DNA of 64,000 bases from Gemmatimonadota bacterium (GCA_016719105.1 JADKAQ010000004.1:434001-498000), one strand, 5' to 3'; positions 7,515 to 16,430 are shown, numbered from the stretch's first letter. A program made the numbers and translations. Notes: generated from the letters alone by a model not told the origin.

Positions 7515-8534
7515 ATGTCGATCGAACGGCAGGTCGCGGAGCTCGCCATCCGCCTCATGGAAGTCGAGTCGACGAGCGGGCATGAAGCGGCGGTGATCAC
7601 GGTCGCCGAACAGCTCCTCGCCGACCGACGCTGGAACACCGAGCGCATTCCGGTCGGCGACGGTCGCGATGCGATCCTCGCGACGTCGGCCCCCGCTCCG
7701 CTCGTGACGCTGTCGACGCACCTCGATACGGTGCCACCCTACATGCCGCCCCACCTCGACGGTGACACGCTGCACGGGCGTGGCGCCTGCGACGCCAAGG
7801 GGATCGCTGCCTCCATGATCCTCGCCGCGGACCGGCTGCGCGATCGCGACGTCCCCGTGGCCCTGCTCTTGGTCGTCGGCGAGGAAACGACGCACGACGG
7901 GGCGCACGCGGCCAATGCGCGCCCCACGACGTCGCGCATTCTCATCAATGGCGAACCCACCGAGAGCACCCTCGCCGTCGGGACCAAGGGGGCGATGCGC
8001 GCCTTCGTCCGCACGCAGGGGCGCGCCGCCCACTCCGCCTATCCCGAGTTGGGGCACTCGGCGACGCGCGACCTGGTCAACCTGCTCGCGACGCTCGACG
8101 CCGTGGAGTGGCCCAGCGATCCGGTGCTTGGGGCGACGACCGTCAACATCGGGATGCTGAGCGGCGGCGTCGCCGACAACGTGATGGCGCCGTCGGCCGA
8201 GGCGCGCCTGATGCTGCGCCTCGTGACGCCGGTGGAAGAGGTGTGGCCGATCCTCGAGCGATGGGCGGCGGGACGCGCGGCGGTCGAACGCGGCGTGACC
8301 GTTCCCCCCGTGCGGCTCGGCACGCTCGACGGCTTCCCGACGAGCGTGGCCGCCTTTGCCACCGATATCCCCGCCCTCACGAACTGGGGGACACCGTACC
8401 TCTTCGGTCCGGGCTCGATTCACGTGGCCCACACCGCGCACGAGCACGTCTCGATCAAGGAACTCGCCGAGGCCGTGTCGGCGTACGAACGAATCGCGAT
8501 CGGAGCGCTCGAGCGCGAGGGGCTCGGGCGCTAG
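7515..8534 (+). CDS. M20 family metallopeptidase/deacylase (ArgE/DapE-like)
   Basis: A 339-residue member of the M20 di-zinc hydrolases, which cleave amide bonds in small N-acyl amino acids or dipeptides. Metal and catalytic residues are recognisable in order: His-Asp in STHLDTVPP, Asp in HGRGACDAKGIAAS, the Glu-Glu pair in VVGEETTHDGA, and the final His in VAHTAHEHVSI. The lid domain begins with GTKGAMRAFVRTQGRAAHSAYPELG. Length and motifs resemble acetylornithine or acetyl-lysine deacetylases (ArgE, LysK), but no arginine- or lysine-biosynthesis genes are adjacent, so the substrate is open. The start gives MSIERQVAELA; upstream in-frame codons are not conserved. Its stop overlaps the stop of the convergent next gene. 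Confidence 0.85.
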   Translation: MSIERQVAELAIRLMEVESTSGHEAAVITVAEQLLADRRWNTERIPVGDGRDAILATSAPAPLVTLSTHLDTVPPYMPPHLDGDTLHGRGACDAKGIAASMILAADRLRDRDVPVALLLVVGEETTHDGAHAANARPTTSRILINGEPTESTLAVGTKGAMRAFVRTQGRAAHSAYPELGHSATRDLVNLLATLDAVEWPSDPVLGATTVNIGMLSGGVADNVMAPSAEARLMLRLVTPVEEVWPILERWAAGRAAVERGVTVPPVRLGTLDGFPTSVAAFATDIPALTNWGTPYLFGPGSIHVAHTAHEHVSIKELAEAVSAYERIAIGALEREGLGR

Positions 8535-8899
8535 TTACTCAGCCAGAGCCAGAGCCCGTAGATCCCGACCCCGAGTCCGCCAACCGCGATCACCGTCCCG
8601 ACGTCGTCGCCGATGATCAGCCCGCCGAGGAAGGCGGCACCACCGACGATCGCCAGCGTCTGGCCGCGACCGCGCGCTCTCGGGGCGACGACTGCCGGCG
8701 TCAGCGGCGCATCCGTCACCTGCAATCGGACGCCGGAGACGGCGGCGTCTCGTCGCGGGCCGACCGCAGGGGCCGCCGGCAGCGTCGTGGCGGGCTGACG
8801 AAGGGAGGTCCCCCCCGACTGGGCGGCGGAGACGCTGGGGGCGGCGGCCACGATCGAGGCGCCGAGGGCGAGCTGGAGCAACAGGGTGCGCGCGGTCAT
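8531..8899 (-). CDS. Small exported or membrane protein of unknown function
   Basis: I do not recognise a family for this 122-residue protein. It has a signal peptide (MTARTLLLQLALGASIVAAAPSVSA), a middle part rich in Ala, Pro and Arg, and a hydrophobic C-terminal third (LAIVGGAAFLGGLIIG and VIAVGGLGVGIYGLWLWL). The C-terminal part could form a membrane hairpin. Its stop shares bases with the stop of the convergent M20 gene. Expression is supported only by the signal peptide and codon pattern. Confidence 0.6.
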   Translation of the reverse strand: MTARTLLLQLALGASIVAAAPSVSAAQSGGTSLRQPATTLPAAPAVGPRRDAAVSGVRLQVTDAPLTPAVVAPRARGRGQTLAIVGGAAFLGGLIIGDDVGTVIAVGGLGVGIYGLWLWLSN

Positions 8900-9203
8900 G
8901 ACAGATCGGGGTGAGGAGTTTCGACGGCCGAGTCGACTGGATGGGCAGGAAAGCTACGGCGGTGATACCTTGCCACCAACGCGTCCGGTCCGCCGTCGGT
9001 GGCCTCCCTCGCGCCACGGCCTCGTGGCCGATCCAGCCCCCCCGTCCCCTCGAGGGTTGCGTGTCCGATCCGCTTCTGGCGCGCCCGGTCGACCTCCCCG
9101 CTCCAACGCGCCCCAACGGTGCACCTTTCCCGCGGCGCGGTCGCTGGCGGCCCCGAGCGACCGCGCGCTATTTTAGTCCCCTCAACGCCTGACGAGAGAC
9201 GGA
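8900..9203. other. Intergenic region upstream of the 77-residue protein gene
   Basis: Apart from the hairpin annotated separately near its right end, this 304-base stretch shows no conserved coding sequence. It lies between divergent genes and must hold their promoters. TATTTTAG at 9169-9176 is one of the few A/T-rich patches and could serve as a -10 region. Confidence 0.3.
9135..9176 (+). terminator. Intrinsic-terminator-like hairpin in the leader
   Basis: An 11-bp perfect stem (GCGCGGTCGCT / AGCGACCGCGC, 10-base loop) is followed closely by TATTTTAG, only about 28 bases before the ATG of the next gene. It may be an attenuator in that gene's leader or the end of a short leader RNA. The T-rich stretch may alternatively be a promoter -10. 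Confidence 0.4.
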
Positions 9204-9437
9204 ATGCCGACCCCGCCGAAGAAGATCCGCAAGCAGTACAGCAACACCGAGTATCCCGAGGTCCTCCTGCGCTTCGAGGACGGCCACGAGATCCACGTGC
9301 CCAAGGGGCATACCAAGTCGTTCGACTGCTACGAGGGCGAGCGGATCAAGATCCTCGCGAAGTACGATCCCACGTCGGCGGAGCGCGAGAAGGTCGACAC
9401 GTTGCGCGCCGAGCAGTTCCCGGACGCAGTGGCGTGA
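9204..9437 (+). CDS. Small conserved-looking protein of unknown function
   Basis: A 77-residue, highly charged cytosolic protein without Cys, signal peptide or membrane segment. Its core (EYPEVLLRFEDGHEIHVPKGHTKSF) is compact and beta-rich in appearance, like a small SH3-type barrel, but I cannot name a family. A GA-rich ribosome site (GAGACGGA) precedes the ATG. The stop overlaps the GTG of the beta-lactamase-like gene (GTGA), so the two are translationally coupled and probably form an operon with psuG. Confidence 0.7.
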   Translation: MPTPPKKIRKQYSNTEYPEVLLRFEDGHEIHVPKGHTKSFDCYEGERIKILAKYDPTSAEREKVDTLRAEQFPDAVA

Positions 9438-10354
9438 TCCGCAGGGCGGCTACGGCAGCCCTGCTTCCGTTGGTGCTGGCGGCTGGGGCGCTCCGCGCCC
9501 AGTCGCCGGCCGGTGCCCCCGTCCGCGCCGACACCGCGGCCCTTCGCACATCGCTGAATGCCCTGGCCGACGCCCATCACGGGATCGTCGGCTATTTGGT
9601 GCGCGACCTCGAGACCGGCGCGACGATCGCACGCCGCGGCGACGAGACGTTTCCCACGGCATCGCTCATCAAGGTCCCCATCCTCGTCACCGTGTTCGAC
9701 CTGGTGGAGAAGGGGATGCTGTCGCTCGACGATCGCCTGACCGTCCTCAAGATCGACAAGGTGCCCGGGGCCGGGACGCTGCAGTTCATGCACGACGGGA
9801 TCGAGATCACCGTGCGCGACGCGGCCTGGCTGATGACCACCATCAGCGACAACACCGCGACCAACGTCCTCCTCGACCGGATCATCATCCGGCGCGTCTG
9901 GGACAAGATGGAGTCGCTGGGGCTGATGCACACCAAGGTCCATTCCAAGACGTTCCTGCGCAGCTCGAGCGTTGCGATGGACTCGTCGGTGAAGTATGGG
10001 CTCGGCGTCACCACCCCGGCCGAGATGGCGCGCCTCTTCGAACTCCTGGCGCAGGGGAAGGCGGTGTCGCCCGCGGCCGACTCGGTCATGCTCGACATCC
10101 TCGCGCATAACGAGGACGGCCAGCTGCTGCAGCGCTATGCGAACGGGGTGCATGCGCCGCACAAGACCGGGGCGACCGATGCGGTGCGTACCGAGTGCGC
10201 GCTCTTCTCCCTGCGCCACCGGGTGGTGGCGTGTGTCCTGACCCGGGACAACGTCGATCAGCGGTGGGTCCTCGACTCCGAACCACAGCTCACGATGGCC
10301 CGGATGGGCGAGGCGATCGTGATGGCGTGGGGACTCCCGCCCAAGACGCCATGA
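9434..10354 (+). CDS. Class A beta-lactamase-like serine hydrolase, exported
   Basis: A 306-residue protein with an N-terminal signal peptide (through about ALRAQ) and the three active-site elements of class A penicillin-recognising enzymes: SxxK (TASLIK, Ser77-Lys80), SDN (138-140) and KTG (HKTGATD). The Glu166 that activates deacylating water in true class A beta-lactamases is not evident after SDN; the omega-loop region reads SSSVAMDSSVKYGLG. It may therefore be a peptidoglycan D,D-peptidase or other esterase/amidase rather than an antibiotic-resistance enzyme. The GTG start overlaps the preceding stop, and its own stop overlaps the ATG of psuG, so all three genes are coupled. Confidence 0.75.
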   Translation: MIRRAATAALLPLVLAAGALRAQSPAGAPVRADTAALRTSLNALADAHHGIVGYLVRDLETGATIARRGDETFPTASLIKVPILVTVFDLVEKGMLSLDDRLTVLKIDKVPGAGTLQFMHDGIEITVRDAAWLMTTISDNTATNVLLDRIIIRRVWDKMESLGLMHTKVHSKTFLRSSSVAMDSSVKYGLGVTTPAEMARLFELLAQGKAVSPAADSVMLDILAHNEDGQLLQRYANGVHAPHKTGATDAVRTECALFSLRHRVVACVLTRDNVDQRWVLDSEPQLTMARMGEAIVMAWGLPPKTP

Positions 10355-11286
10355 TCCGCATCACGCCAAAGGTCGCCGACGCCCTCCTGAACGGGCGCCC
10401 CGTCGTGGCGCTCGAGAGTTCCGTGTTGGCGCAGGGGCTCCCGATCCCGGCCAATCGCGAGGCGGCGGAGCGCATGACGCTCGCCGTGGCGCGGGGCGGG
10501 GCGGTGGCGGCCATCACAGGGGTGATCGACGGGACGCCAACGCTCGGACTGACGCACGACGAGCTCGAGCGCTTCCTGGCGCGCGATGGGATCCGCAAGG
10601 TGTCATCGCGTGACCTGGCGGTCGCCGTGGCGCAGCGCCAGTCGGGGGCGACGACGGTGGCGGCCACGCTGGCCCTAATCGCGCGCAGCGACATCCGAGT
10701 CTTTGCCACTGGCGGCATCGGCGGCGTGCACCGCGAGCCGGCGTTCGACGAGTCGGCCGACCTCGTCGAACTGGCGCGCACCCCCCGCGTGGTCGTCTGC
10801 GCCGGTGCCAAGTCGATCCTCGACCTCCCGGCGACGCTCGAGCGCCTCGAGACGCTGGGCGTTCCCGTGATCGGGTATCGCTGCCGCGAGTTCCCCGCCT
10901 TCTTCTCCACCTCCAGCGGGCTCCCGGTCACCGCCGTCGCCGAGTCGCCGGAGGAGATCGCGGCCATCGAGCGGGCGCACCGACGGCTCGGTCGGGATGA
11001 GGCGCTCCTCATCGTACAGCCACCGCCGATCGATGCCGCCATTCCGCGCGACGAGATCGAGGCGGCGGTCGAGGGTGCCTTACGAGAGGCGGCTGCGCAG
11101 CACGTGCGTGGCGCCGCCGTCACCCCGTTCCTCCTGGCGGCGGTTGAGCGGGCGACAGCGGGGCGGTCCCGTCGCACCAACCTGGCGCTGCTCGAGGCCA
11201 ACGCGCTGCTCGCCGGGCAGATCGCCGCCGCGCTCGTTCGGGACGACATCCCGCCCGTGCCGTCGGGGCGCATCCACGCGTCTTGA
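10351..11286 (+). CDS. psuG: Pseudouridine-5'-phosphate glycosidase
   Basis: This 311-residue enzyme reversibly cleaves pseudouridine 5'-phosphate to uracil and ribose 5-phosphate. PsuG-specific sequence includes VVALESSVLAQGLPIPANREAAERM at the start, AAITGVIDGTPTLGLTHDELERF, KVSSRDLAVAVAQRQSGATTVAAT, and FATGGIGGVHREPAFDESADLVEL. The middle has GAKSILDLPATLERLETLGVPVIGY and the C-terminus NLALLEANALLAGQIA. The length fits. The usual partner pseudouridine kinase (PsuK) is absent nearby; instead the gene is coupled by a 4-base overlap to a beta-lactamase-like gene, an unusual neighbour. Confidence 0.95.
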   Translation: MIRITPKVADALLNGRPVVALESSVLAQGLPIPANREAAERMTLAVARGGAVAAITGVIDGTPTLGLTHDELERFLARDGIRKVSSRDLAVAVAQRQSGATTVAATLALIARSDIRVFATGGIGGVHREPAFDESADLVELARTPRVVVCAGAKSILDLPATLERLETLGVPVIGYRCREFPAFFSTSSGLPVTAVAESPEEIAAIERAHRRLGRDEALLIVQPPPIDAAIPRDEIEAAVEGALREAAAQHVRGAAVTPFLLAAVERATAGRSRRTNLALLEANALLAGQIAAALVRDDIPPVPSGRIHAS

Positions 11287-11387
11287 GCGTGGGCGCCAAC
11301 GGGCACGGCGCCATGTCAGTGGCTAGCTTTGGAGCGAGTGCCGGCGCGTCGTCCTGCCCGCTGCAACACGCGTCACGGCGGGAAGTA

Positions 11388-11417
11388 TTGAACCACCCGC
11401 GTTCGGAATGGTACAAT
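11388..11417 (+). promoter_or_regulatory. Sigma-70-type promoter for the TPR genes
   Basis: TTGAAC (11388-11393) and TACAAT (11412-11417) are separated by 18 bases, close to the consensus. They lie 36 bases upstream of the TPR gene start, which has a GGGAGG ribosome site at 11436-11441. This is one of the clearest promoters in the window. Confidence 0.55.
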
Positions 11418-11452
11418 AGGCCAGCACGCTCGAACGGGAGGTAGTGCGAGAG

Positions 11453-12565
11453 ATGCCGACTCCATTCCTGAGTTCCGAGGAGTACGATGAGCGCGCCCAT
11501 CAGCTCTATAACGAGGGGCACTATGATGAGGCGCTCGACGTCCTTCGCGAGGGGCTCGCGCTCTATCCGCACGCGGTAGAGCTGCACGTTGGCGTCGGCT
11601 ATGCCCGGCTCGCCCGCGACGAGTTCGCGTGGGCGCGCCGCAGCTTCGAGGAAGCGCTCATCCTCGATCCCGAGCACGAGGACGCGCTCGCCGGGCTCGG
11701 CGAGGTCCTGCTCAAGCTCGGGCAGGAGGACGCGGCCCGGAAGGCGTTCCAGACGACGCTCGCGTTAGGCTACGAGGATGACCTGGAGCTCATGCTCCAG
11801 ATCGGGCGCGCCCTCTTCCGCGAAGGACTCATCGAGGACGCCAAGGAGTTCTTCGAGGTCGCGATGCGGCAGGCCCCCGACTCGGCCGAGGCCGTGGCCC
11901 TCGTGGGCTACTCGCAACATCGCCTCGGCGACGACGAGGCGGCCATCACCACGCTGCGACGCTCGCTCCAGCTCGACCCCGACCACACCGAGGCGCGCAT
12001 CTACCTCGGCAACATCCTGTACGACCGCGGCGAGTACGAGGCCGCGCTGTACCACCTCGATCGCTCCAAGCCCGAGGATCACTGGGACGAGCTCGGGATC
12101 TGGCGCCTGATGGAGCTCAAGCGGACCATCCACCGCCTCCCCGACGACGATCCGGAACTCAAGAAGTGGGAGGAGCGCCTGGCGGAGCTGGCCGGCGAGC
12201 CCGACGACATCGACGAGATGCTCGCCGAGATCGAGCAGCGCGCGATGGAACAGGACCAGCACGACGTCAAGCAGCAGCTCGAGCTGTTCGGGTCTATGCT
12301 GAGCGGTCTCGTGGACCAGAAGGGCGAAGGGCGCGAACACCGCGTGATGACGCGCGATGGACGCGCCTTCAACGGCAGCTGGGACGAGATCGTGCGGCAG
12401 ATGCGTGACGGCAACGCCACGTTCACCGGCCGCTCGGTGCAGGACTTCATGCTCAACGAGGCCCGGCGCGGCTACTCGCTCACCGGGATCGTGATCCCGA
12501 CCGGCGACGCCGAGAGCTTCATTCGCGGCAGTGCCGACGCCGGGCTCCTGCGCATTCTCACGTAG
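11453..12565 (+). CDS. TPR-repeat protein with conserved C-terminal domain
   Basis: A 370-residue soluble scaffold protein. The first 200 residues are tandem tetratricopeptide repeats, for example YDERAHQLYNEGHYDEALDVLREGLALYP and units ending in ALILDPEHEDALAGLGEVLLKLGQ and SLQLDPDHTEARIYLGNILYDRGEYEAALYHL. An acidic helical stretch follows (residues 220-265). The C-terminal domain of about 90 residues (HRVMTRDGRAFNGSWDEIVRQM...GRSVQDFMLNEARR) looks conserved but is not one I can name. The ATG at 11453 is preferred over a GTG nine bases earlier that sits too close to the ribosome site. It heads a likely operon with the next TPR gene and the M16 protease. The role is probably protein-complex assembly. 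Confidence 0.85.
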   Translation: MPTPFLSSEEYDERAHQLYNEGHYDEALDVLREGLALYPHAVELHVGVGYARLARDEFAWARRSFEEALILDPEHEDALAGLGEVLLKLGQEDAARKAFQTTLALGYEDDLELMLQIGRALFREGLIEDAKEFFEVAMRQAPDSAEAVALVGYSQHRLGDDEAAITTLRRSLQLDPDHTEARIYLGNILYDRGEYEAALYHLDRSKPEDHWDELGIWRLMELKRTIHRLPDDDPELKKWEERLAELAGEPDDIDEMLAEIEQRAMEQDQHDVKQQLELFGSMLSGLVDQKGEGREHRVMTRDGRAFNGSWDEIVRQMRDGNATFTGRSVQDFMLNEARRGYSLTGIVIPTGDAESFIRGSADAGLLRILT

Positions 12566-12579
12566 ACCACCGCGATCAC

Positions 12580-13620
12580 ATGGCGACAGATGGCCAGCGG
12601 ACGGCGCGGGCCGCGTTCGACGCGGCCCGCGTTTCGTTCGACCGCCTCGCGAGGGCGGTCGAGCCGGGCGAGATCGGCGGTGCGCTCACCGAGGCGTGGG
12701 CCGGCACGGAGGACGCGCTGCGTGCCCTCGCCGGCTCGCAGGTGCTCGGCGGGGTCGCCCTGGTGCGCGAGCTGCGCCAGCGCAACCTGCTCGCCCTCGA
12801 CGATGCGCACGCCCTCGTCGATTTTCATGCCGCCGCCGAGCGCGCGGCGAGCGAGGGGTACGTCGCCTCCGCCGCCGACGTCGAGTCGGCGCGCGCCGCG
12901 CGGGAGCACCTCACGCGCGTGCTGGCACGCGACGCCGGGGGCGAAGCGCCGAGGCAGGCGCCGTACTCCGGCCCCATCTCCACCCCGGTCACGCCGCGCC
13001 CCGCCGTCGACCCGCTCCCGCCGCCGCCCCCCATCCCGCCGTCCGCCAGGAGCAACACGCTGGCCGCGGCGCTCGTGCTCGTGGCCGTCCTCGCCGTGCT
13101 CGGTGCCGTCGGCTACTACGCCCTCACCTTCAATCGCGAGTCGTCGGCGCTGCGTACCGGACGCGCCGCCTTTGCGGCTGGCGACCGCCTCACCGCCCGC
13201 AACGCCTTCGCCTCGGCCGCGGGCGAGGCGCCCGCACTCGCCGAGCCGCACATCTACCTCGGGCGCATCGCGCGTGACGAGGGCGATCGCGCCACGGCGA
13301 GCGCCGAGCTGCGGCGCGCCGTCGAACTCGAGCCCGCGAACTACCTCGCCCACCGCGAGCTCGCCGCCTACCTCCTGTCGACCGGACAGGCCGAGCTCGC
13401 CCGGTCGTTCTACCAGCGGGCCATCGAGCTCAACCCTGCCGACAAGGTGTCGCTGGGGTACATGGCCTGCGCGCTCCATCGCCTTGGGCGCACCGACCTC
13501 GCCGTGCGCTTCTTCCAGCGCGCCGGCCCGGGCGAGTGGGACAGCTGCAAGGCCACCCCGCCCGGCCCGCTCCCACTCCCGGCAGCTGCAGCGCCGGGCC
13601 CCTCGGCGCCGCCGCGCTGA
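12580..13620 (+). CDS. Single-pass membrane protein with TPR domain
   Basis: A 346-residue protein with three parts: an N-terminal Ala-rich helical cytosolic domain (residues 1-115), a Pro-rich linker (PLPPPPPIPPS) and one transmembrane helix (TLAAALVLVAVLAVLGAVGYYAL, about 165-187). A C-terminal domain of three TPR-like units follows (ALRTGRAAFAAGDRLTARNAF, HIYLGRIARDEGDRATASAELRRAVELEPANY, AAYLLSTGQAELARSFYQRAIELNP). It ends in a Pro/Ala tail. The TPR part would lie outside the cytoplasmic membrane. It starts 14 bases after the preceding TPR gene and is followed after 57 bases by the M16 protease, suggesting a shared transcript. Confidence 0.8.
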   Translation: MATDGQRTARAAFDAARVSFDRLARAVEPGEIGGALTEAWAGTEDALRALAGSQVLGGVALVRELRQRNLLALDDAHALVDFHAAAERAASEGYVASAADVESARAAREHLTRVLARDAGGEAPRQAPYSGPISTPVTPRPAVDPLPPPPPIPPSARSNTLAAALVLVAVLAVLGAVGYYALTFNRESSALRTGRAAFAAGDRLTARNAFASAAGEAPALAEPHIYLGRIARDEGDRATASAELRRAVELEPANYLAHRELAAYLLSTGQAELARSFYQRAIELNPADKVSLGYMACALHRLGRTDLAVRFFQRAGPGEWDSCKATPPGPLPLPAAAAPGPSAPPR

Positions 13621-13677
13621 CCGTCGCGGGGACGCCATCCAGCCGTCCCCGCCGCCTCACCTGTGCCAGGTTTCGTC

Positions 13678-16299
13678 ATGATTCGCTCGCTCGCCCCCGA
13701 GAGAGTGCACCGCACCGTCCTGTCCAACGGACTCACCGTCCTCGTACACGAGGACCACTCGGCCCCCGTGGCCGCGGTCGTCACCTACGTCAAGGCCGGC
13801 TACTTCGACGAGACCGATGACGTCGTGGGGATTGCCCACGTCCTCGAGCACATGTTCTTCAAGGGAACGCCGACGCGAGGCGTCGGACAGATCGCTCGAC
13901 AAACGAAGGCCAGCGGGGGCTACCTCAACGCAGCGACCATCTACGACCACACGTCGTACTACGCCGTCCTCCCCATCGAAGGCTTCGACACCGGGCTCGC
14001 CATCCAGGCCGATGCCTACGCCAACTCGCTCATCGACGCGGAGGAACTGCGCCGCGAACTCGAGGTCATCATCGAGGAGGCCAAGCGCAAGGAAGACAAC
14101 CCGGGGGCCGTGACGACGGAGACGCTCTACGAACTCCTCCACGATCGCCATCGCATCCGCCGCTGGCGCATCGGCCGCGAGGAGCCGCTGCGCGCGCTGC
14201 GGCGCGACCAGCTCGTGCGCTTCTATCGCAACTTCTATCGCCCCTCCAATACGGTGCTGGTCATTGCCGGCGACGTCACCCCCGCCGCCGTGATCCCGCG
14301 CGTCGCCGAGCTCTATGGCGCGCTTCCCGACGGCGAGATTGCGCGCGTCCCCGGCGACGAGGAGACTGCACCTGCCGGGCGACGCTATCGCGAGCGCGAC
14401 GGCGACATCGCCGAGACGCAGGTCGCGATCGGATGGCGCACCCCCGGGACGCGACACGCCGATACGCCGCTGCTCGACCTCGCTGCCGCGGTGCTTGCCT
14501 CGGGTCGCTCGTCGCGCCTGTATCGCGCGGTGCGCGAGCAGCGCCTCGCCTCGAGCGTCTCAGCCTACAACTACACCCCCACCAGCCTGGGCGTCTTCGT
14601 CCTGCACGCCGACGGCCCCGCCGAGCGCGCCCCCGAGGCCGCGCGCGCGATGTGGAGCGAGCTGCAGGCGCTGCTCGACGGCGGCGTCGCCAGCGGCGAC
14701 CTGGAGCGCGCCAAGCGCCTCTTCGAATCGCGCTGGCTGCGCCGGCTCGAGACGATGGAGGGGCAGGCCAACTTCCTCGCCGAGTGGGAGGCGTTAGGCG
14801 ACTGGCGCTGGGCCGACGAATACGCCGCGCGCATGCTCGCCGCGACCCCCGCCGAGGTGACCGAGGCGGCGCGCCGCTACCTCGACCCCGCGCAGGCCTC
14901 GATGATGGTCTATCGCCCATCGTCGGCCCCCGTCTTCGCCTCGGGCGTGGTCGAGGCCTTCGCCGCGCTCGACAACGCCCCCACCTCGACGCTCGAGGCC
15001 ATCGCCCTCCCCACCGCGCCCTCGGCGCCAGCGCTCGTCCAGGGGACGGCGCCCGAACGCACGCACGGCCAGGTGAGTGTCTTCCGCACCGCGCGTGGCG
15101 TGCCGATTCTCGTCAGACGCAAGGCCGGGACACCGATCGTGCATCTCGGGCTCTACGCGCTCGGCGGGGCGCTGGATGAGACGGCGACACACGCCGGCAT
15201 CGCCACGCTCCTCGCCCGCACCACGCTCAAGGGCACTGCGCGCCGATCCTCCGATGTCATCGCCCTCGAGACCGAGCTGCTGGGCGGGAGCATCGCACCG
15301 ACCGTCACGAGCGACGGCATCGGGTGGACACTCTCCGTCACCCCCCGGCACCTGGCGGCCGGCATCGACCTCCTCGCCGACGTTGTGCTCACCCCCACGT
15401 GTCCGGCGGCGGCGTTCGAGACGGAGCGAAGCGTGGCTCTGTCGCAGCTCGCGCAGCTTCGGGACGACATGATGCGCTATCCCGTGCGGCTGGCGACCGA
15501 GGCGGCCTTCGGCGCGCATCCGTATGGCCGTGGCATCCTCGGGAACGAGGAGACGCTGCGCGCCGTCACGGTCGACGACGCCCTCGGATGGCATCGGGCC
15601 AACGTGCGGCAATCACCGTGTGTCCTGGCGGTCGTTGGCGACGTGGATCCGGCGCAGATCGCCGAGGTGCTCGGCTCCGCCTTTGCGTCGCTGGAGTACC
15701 GGGACGCTTCCCCCCTCGTGTACCCCACGTGGCCCGACGGCGTGCAGCAGCGCGCCGACACGCGCGACAAGTCGCAGACGGGGCTCGCCCTCGCCTTCCC
15801 GAGTCCCTCACGCCGCGACGACGCGCGCATTGCCGCGCACCTCATCGCGGGGGTGGCCAGCGGGCTCGGGGGGCGCTTCTTCGACGAGCTGCGCGACAAG
15901 CAGTCGTTGGGGTACACCGTGCACGCCACGTCGAGCGACCGGCTCGCCGCCGGCATGTTTCTCTCGTACATCGCGTGCTCGCCGGAGAAGGAAGAGGTCG
16001 CGCGCGCCGGCCTCCTGCGCGAGTTCGCCAAGCTGTGCGAGACGCCCGTCACCGACGCCGAACTGGCGCGCGCCCGCACCTATGCGTTAGGCACGCATGC
16101 CATCGCCCAGCAGTCGGGGGGCAACGTCCTGGCCGAGCTGGTCGATGCCTGGATGTACGGGACCGGACTGGAAGAACTCGACCGCTTCGCCGACCAGCTG
16201 CTCGCCGTCACCCCGCAATCGATGCAGCAGCTCGCGCGGGAGTACTTCGTGCCCGAACGACGCGTCGAAGGGATCGTGCGAGGGAGACGGAAGGATTGA
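13678..16299 (+). CDS. M16 family zinc metalloprotease (two-domain, pitrilysin-like)
   Basis: An 873-residue peptidase made of two homologous halves. The N-terminal half has the inverted zinc motif HxxEH (HVLEHMFFKGTPTRG, near residue 63) and the downstream Glu ligand in ELEVIIEEAKRKEDNP. The C-terminal half keeps the fold (HAGIATLLARTTLKGT, HPYGRGILGNEETLRAVT) but has lost the zinc residues, as in insulinase/PqqL-type enzymes. No signal peptide is evident from either possible start (GTG at 13663 or the ATG chosen at 13678). It would degrade short peptides, possibly imported ones. It is convergent with a serpin gene across an inverted minisatellite. Confidence 0.9.
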   Translation: MIRSLAPERVHRTVLSNGLTVLVHEDHSAPVAAVVTYVKAGYFDETDDVVGIAHVLEHMFFKGTPTRGVGQIARQTKASGGYLNAATIYDHTSYYAVLPIEGFDTGLAIQADAYANSLIDAEELRRELEVIIEEAKRKEDNPGAVTTETLYELLHDRHRIRRWRIGREEPLRALRRDQLVRFYRNFYRPSNTVLVIAGDVTPAAVIPRVAELYGALPDGEIARVPGDEETAPAGRRYRERDGDIAETQVAIGWRTPGTRHADTPLLDLAAAVLASGRSSRLYRAVREQRLASSVSAYNYTPTSLGVFVLHADGPAERAPEAARAMWSELQALLDGGVASGDLERAKRLFESRWLRRLETMEGQANFLAEWEALGDWRWADEYAARMLAATPAEVTEAARRYLDPAQASMMVYRPSSAPVFASGVVEAFAALDNAPTSTLEAIALPTAPSAPALVQGTAPERTHGQVSVFRTARGVPILVRRKAGTPIVHLGLYALGGALDETATHAGIATLLARTTLKGTARRSSDVIALETELLGGSIAPTVTSDGIGWTLSVTPRHLAAGIDLLADVVLTPTCPAAAFETERSVALSQLAQLRDDMMRYPVRLATEAAFGAHPYGRGILGNEETLRAVTVDDALGWHRANVRQSPCVLAVVGDVDPAQIAEVLGSAFASLEYRDASPLVYPTWPDGVQQRADTRDKSQTGLALAFPSPSRRDDARIAAHLIAGVASGLGGRFFDELRDKQSLGYTVHATSSDRLAAGMFLSYIACSPEKEEVARAGLLREFAKLCETPVTDAELARARTYALGTHAIAQQSGGNVLAELVDAWMYGTGLEELDRFADQLLAVTPQSMQQLAREYFVPERRVEGIVRGRRKD

Positions 16300-16303
16300 G
16301 GAG

Positions 16304-16430
16304 GAAGACGAGAAGACGAGAAGACGAGAAGACGAGAAGACGAGAAGACGAGAAAGCGACGCTGGAGCGCCAGACTCGGCGCCGCGACACACCCAACTCG
16401 TCTTCCCGTCTTCCCGTCTTCCCGTCTTCT
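16304..16430. repeat. Inverted pair of 8-bp minisatellites
   Basis: Six perfect tandem copies of GAAGACGA (16304-16351) plus a degenerate seventh face four copies of CGTCTTCC/T (16399-16430) across a 39-base spacer. The arms are nearly complementary, so the region can form a long hairpin with a mismatch every 8 bp. It fills the gap between the convergent M16 and serpin genes, and its right arm touches the serpin stop codon. A similar inverted array of a 7-bp unit occurs near 31.4 kb. It may act as a bidirectional terminator or be part of a dispersed repeat family. Confidence 0.75.

Noticed and set aside
6972..8447. Long open frame on the minus strand
   Set aside because: It is antisense to the M20 peptidase gene and has no family signature; high G+C gives such open shadows.
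16304..16430. CRISPR array
   Set aside because: The units are 8 bp with no spacers, and the second block is inverted. It is a minisatellite pair.
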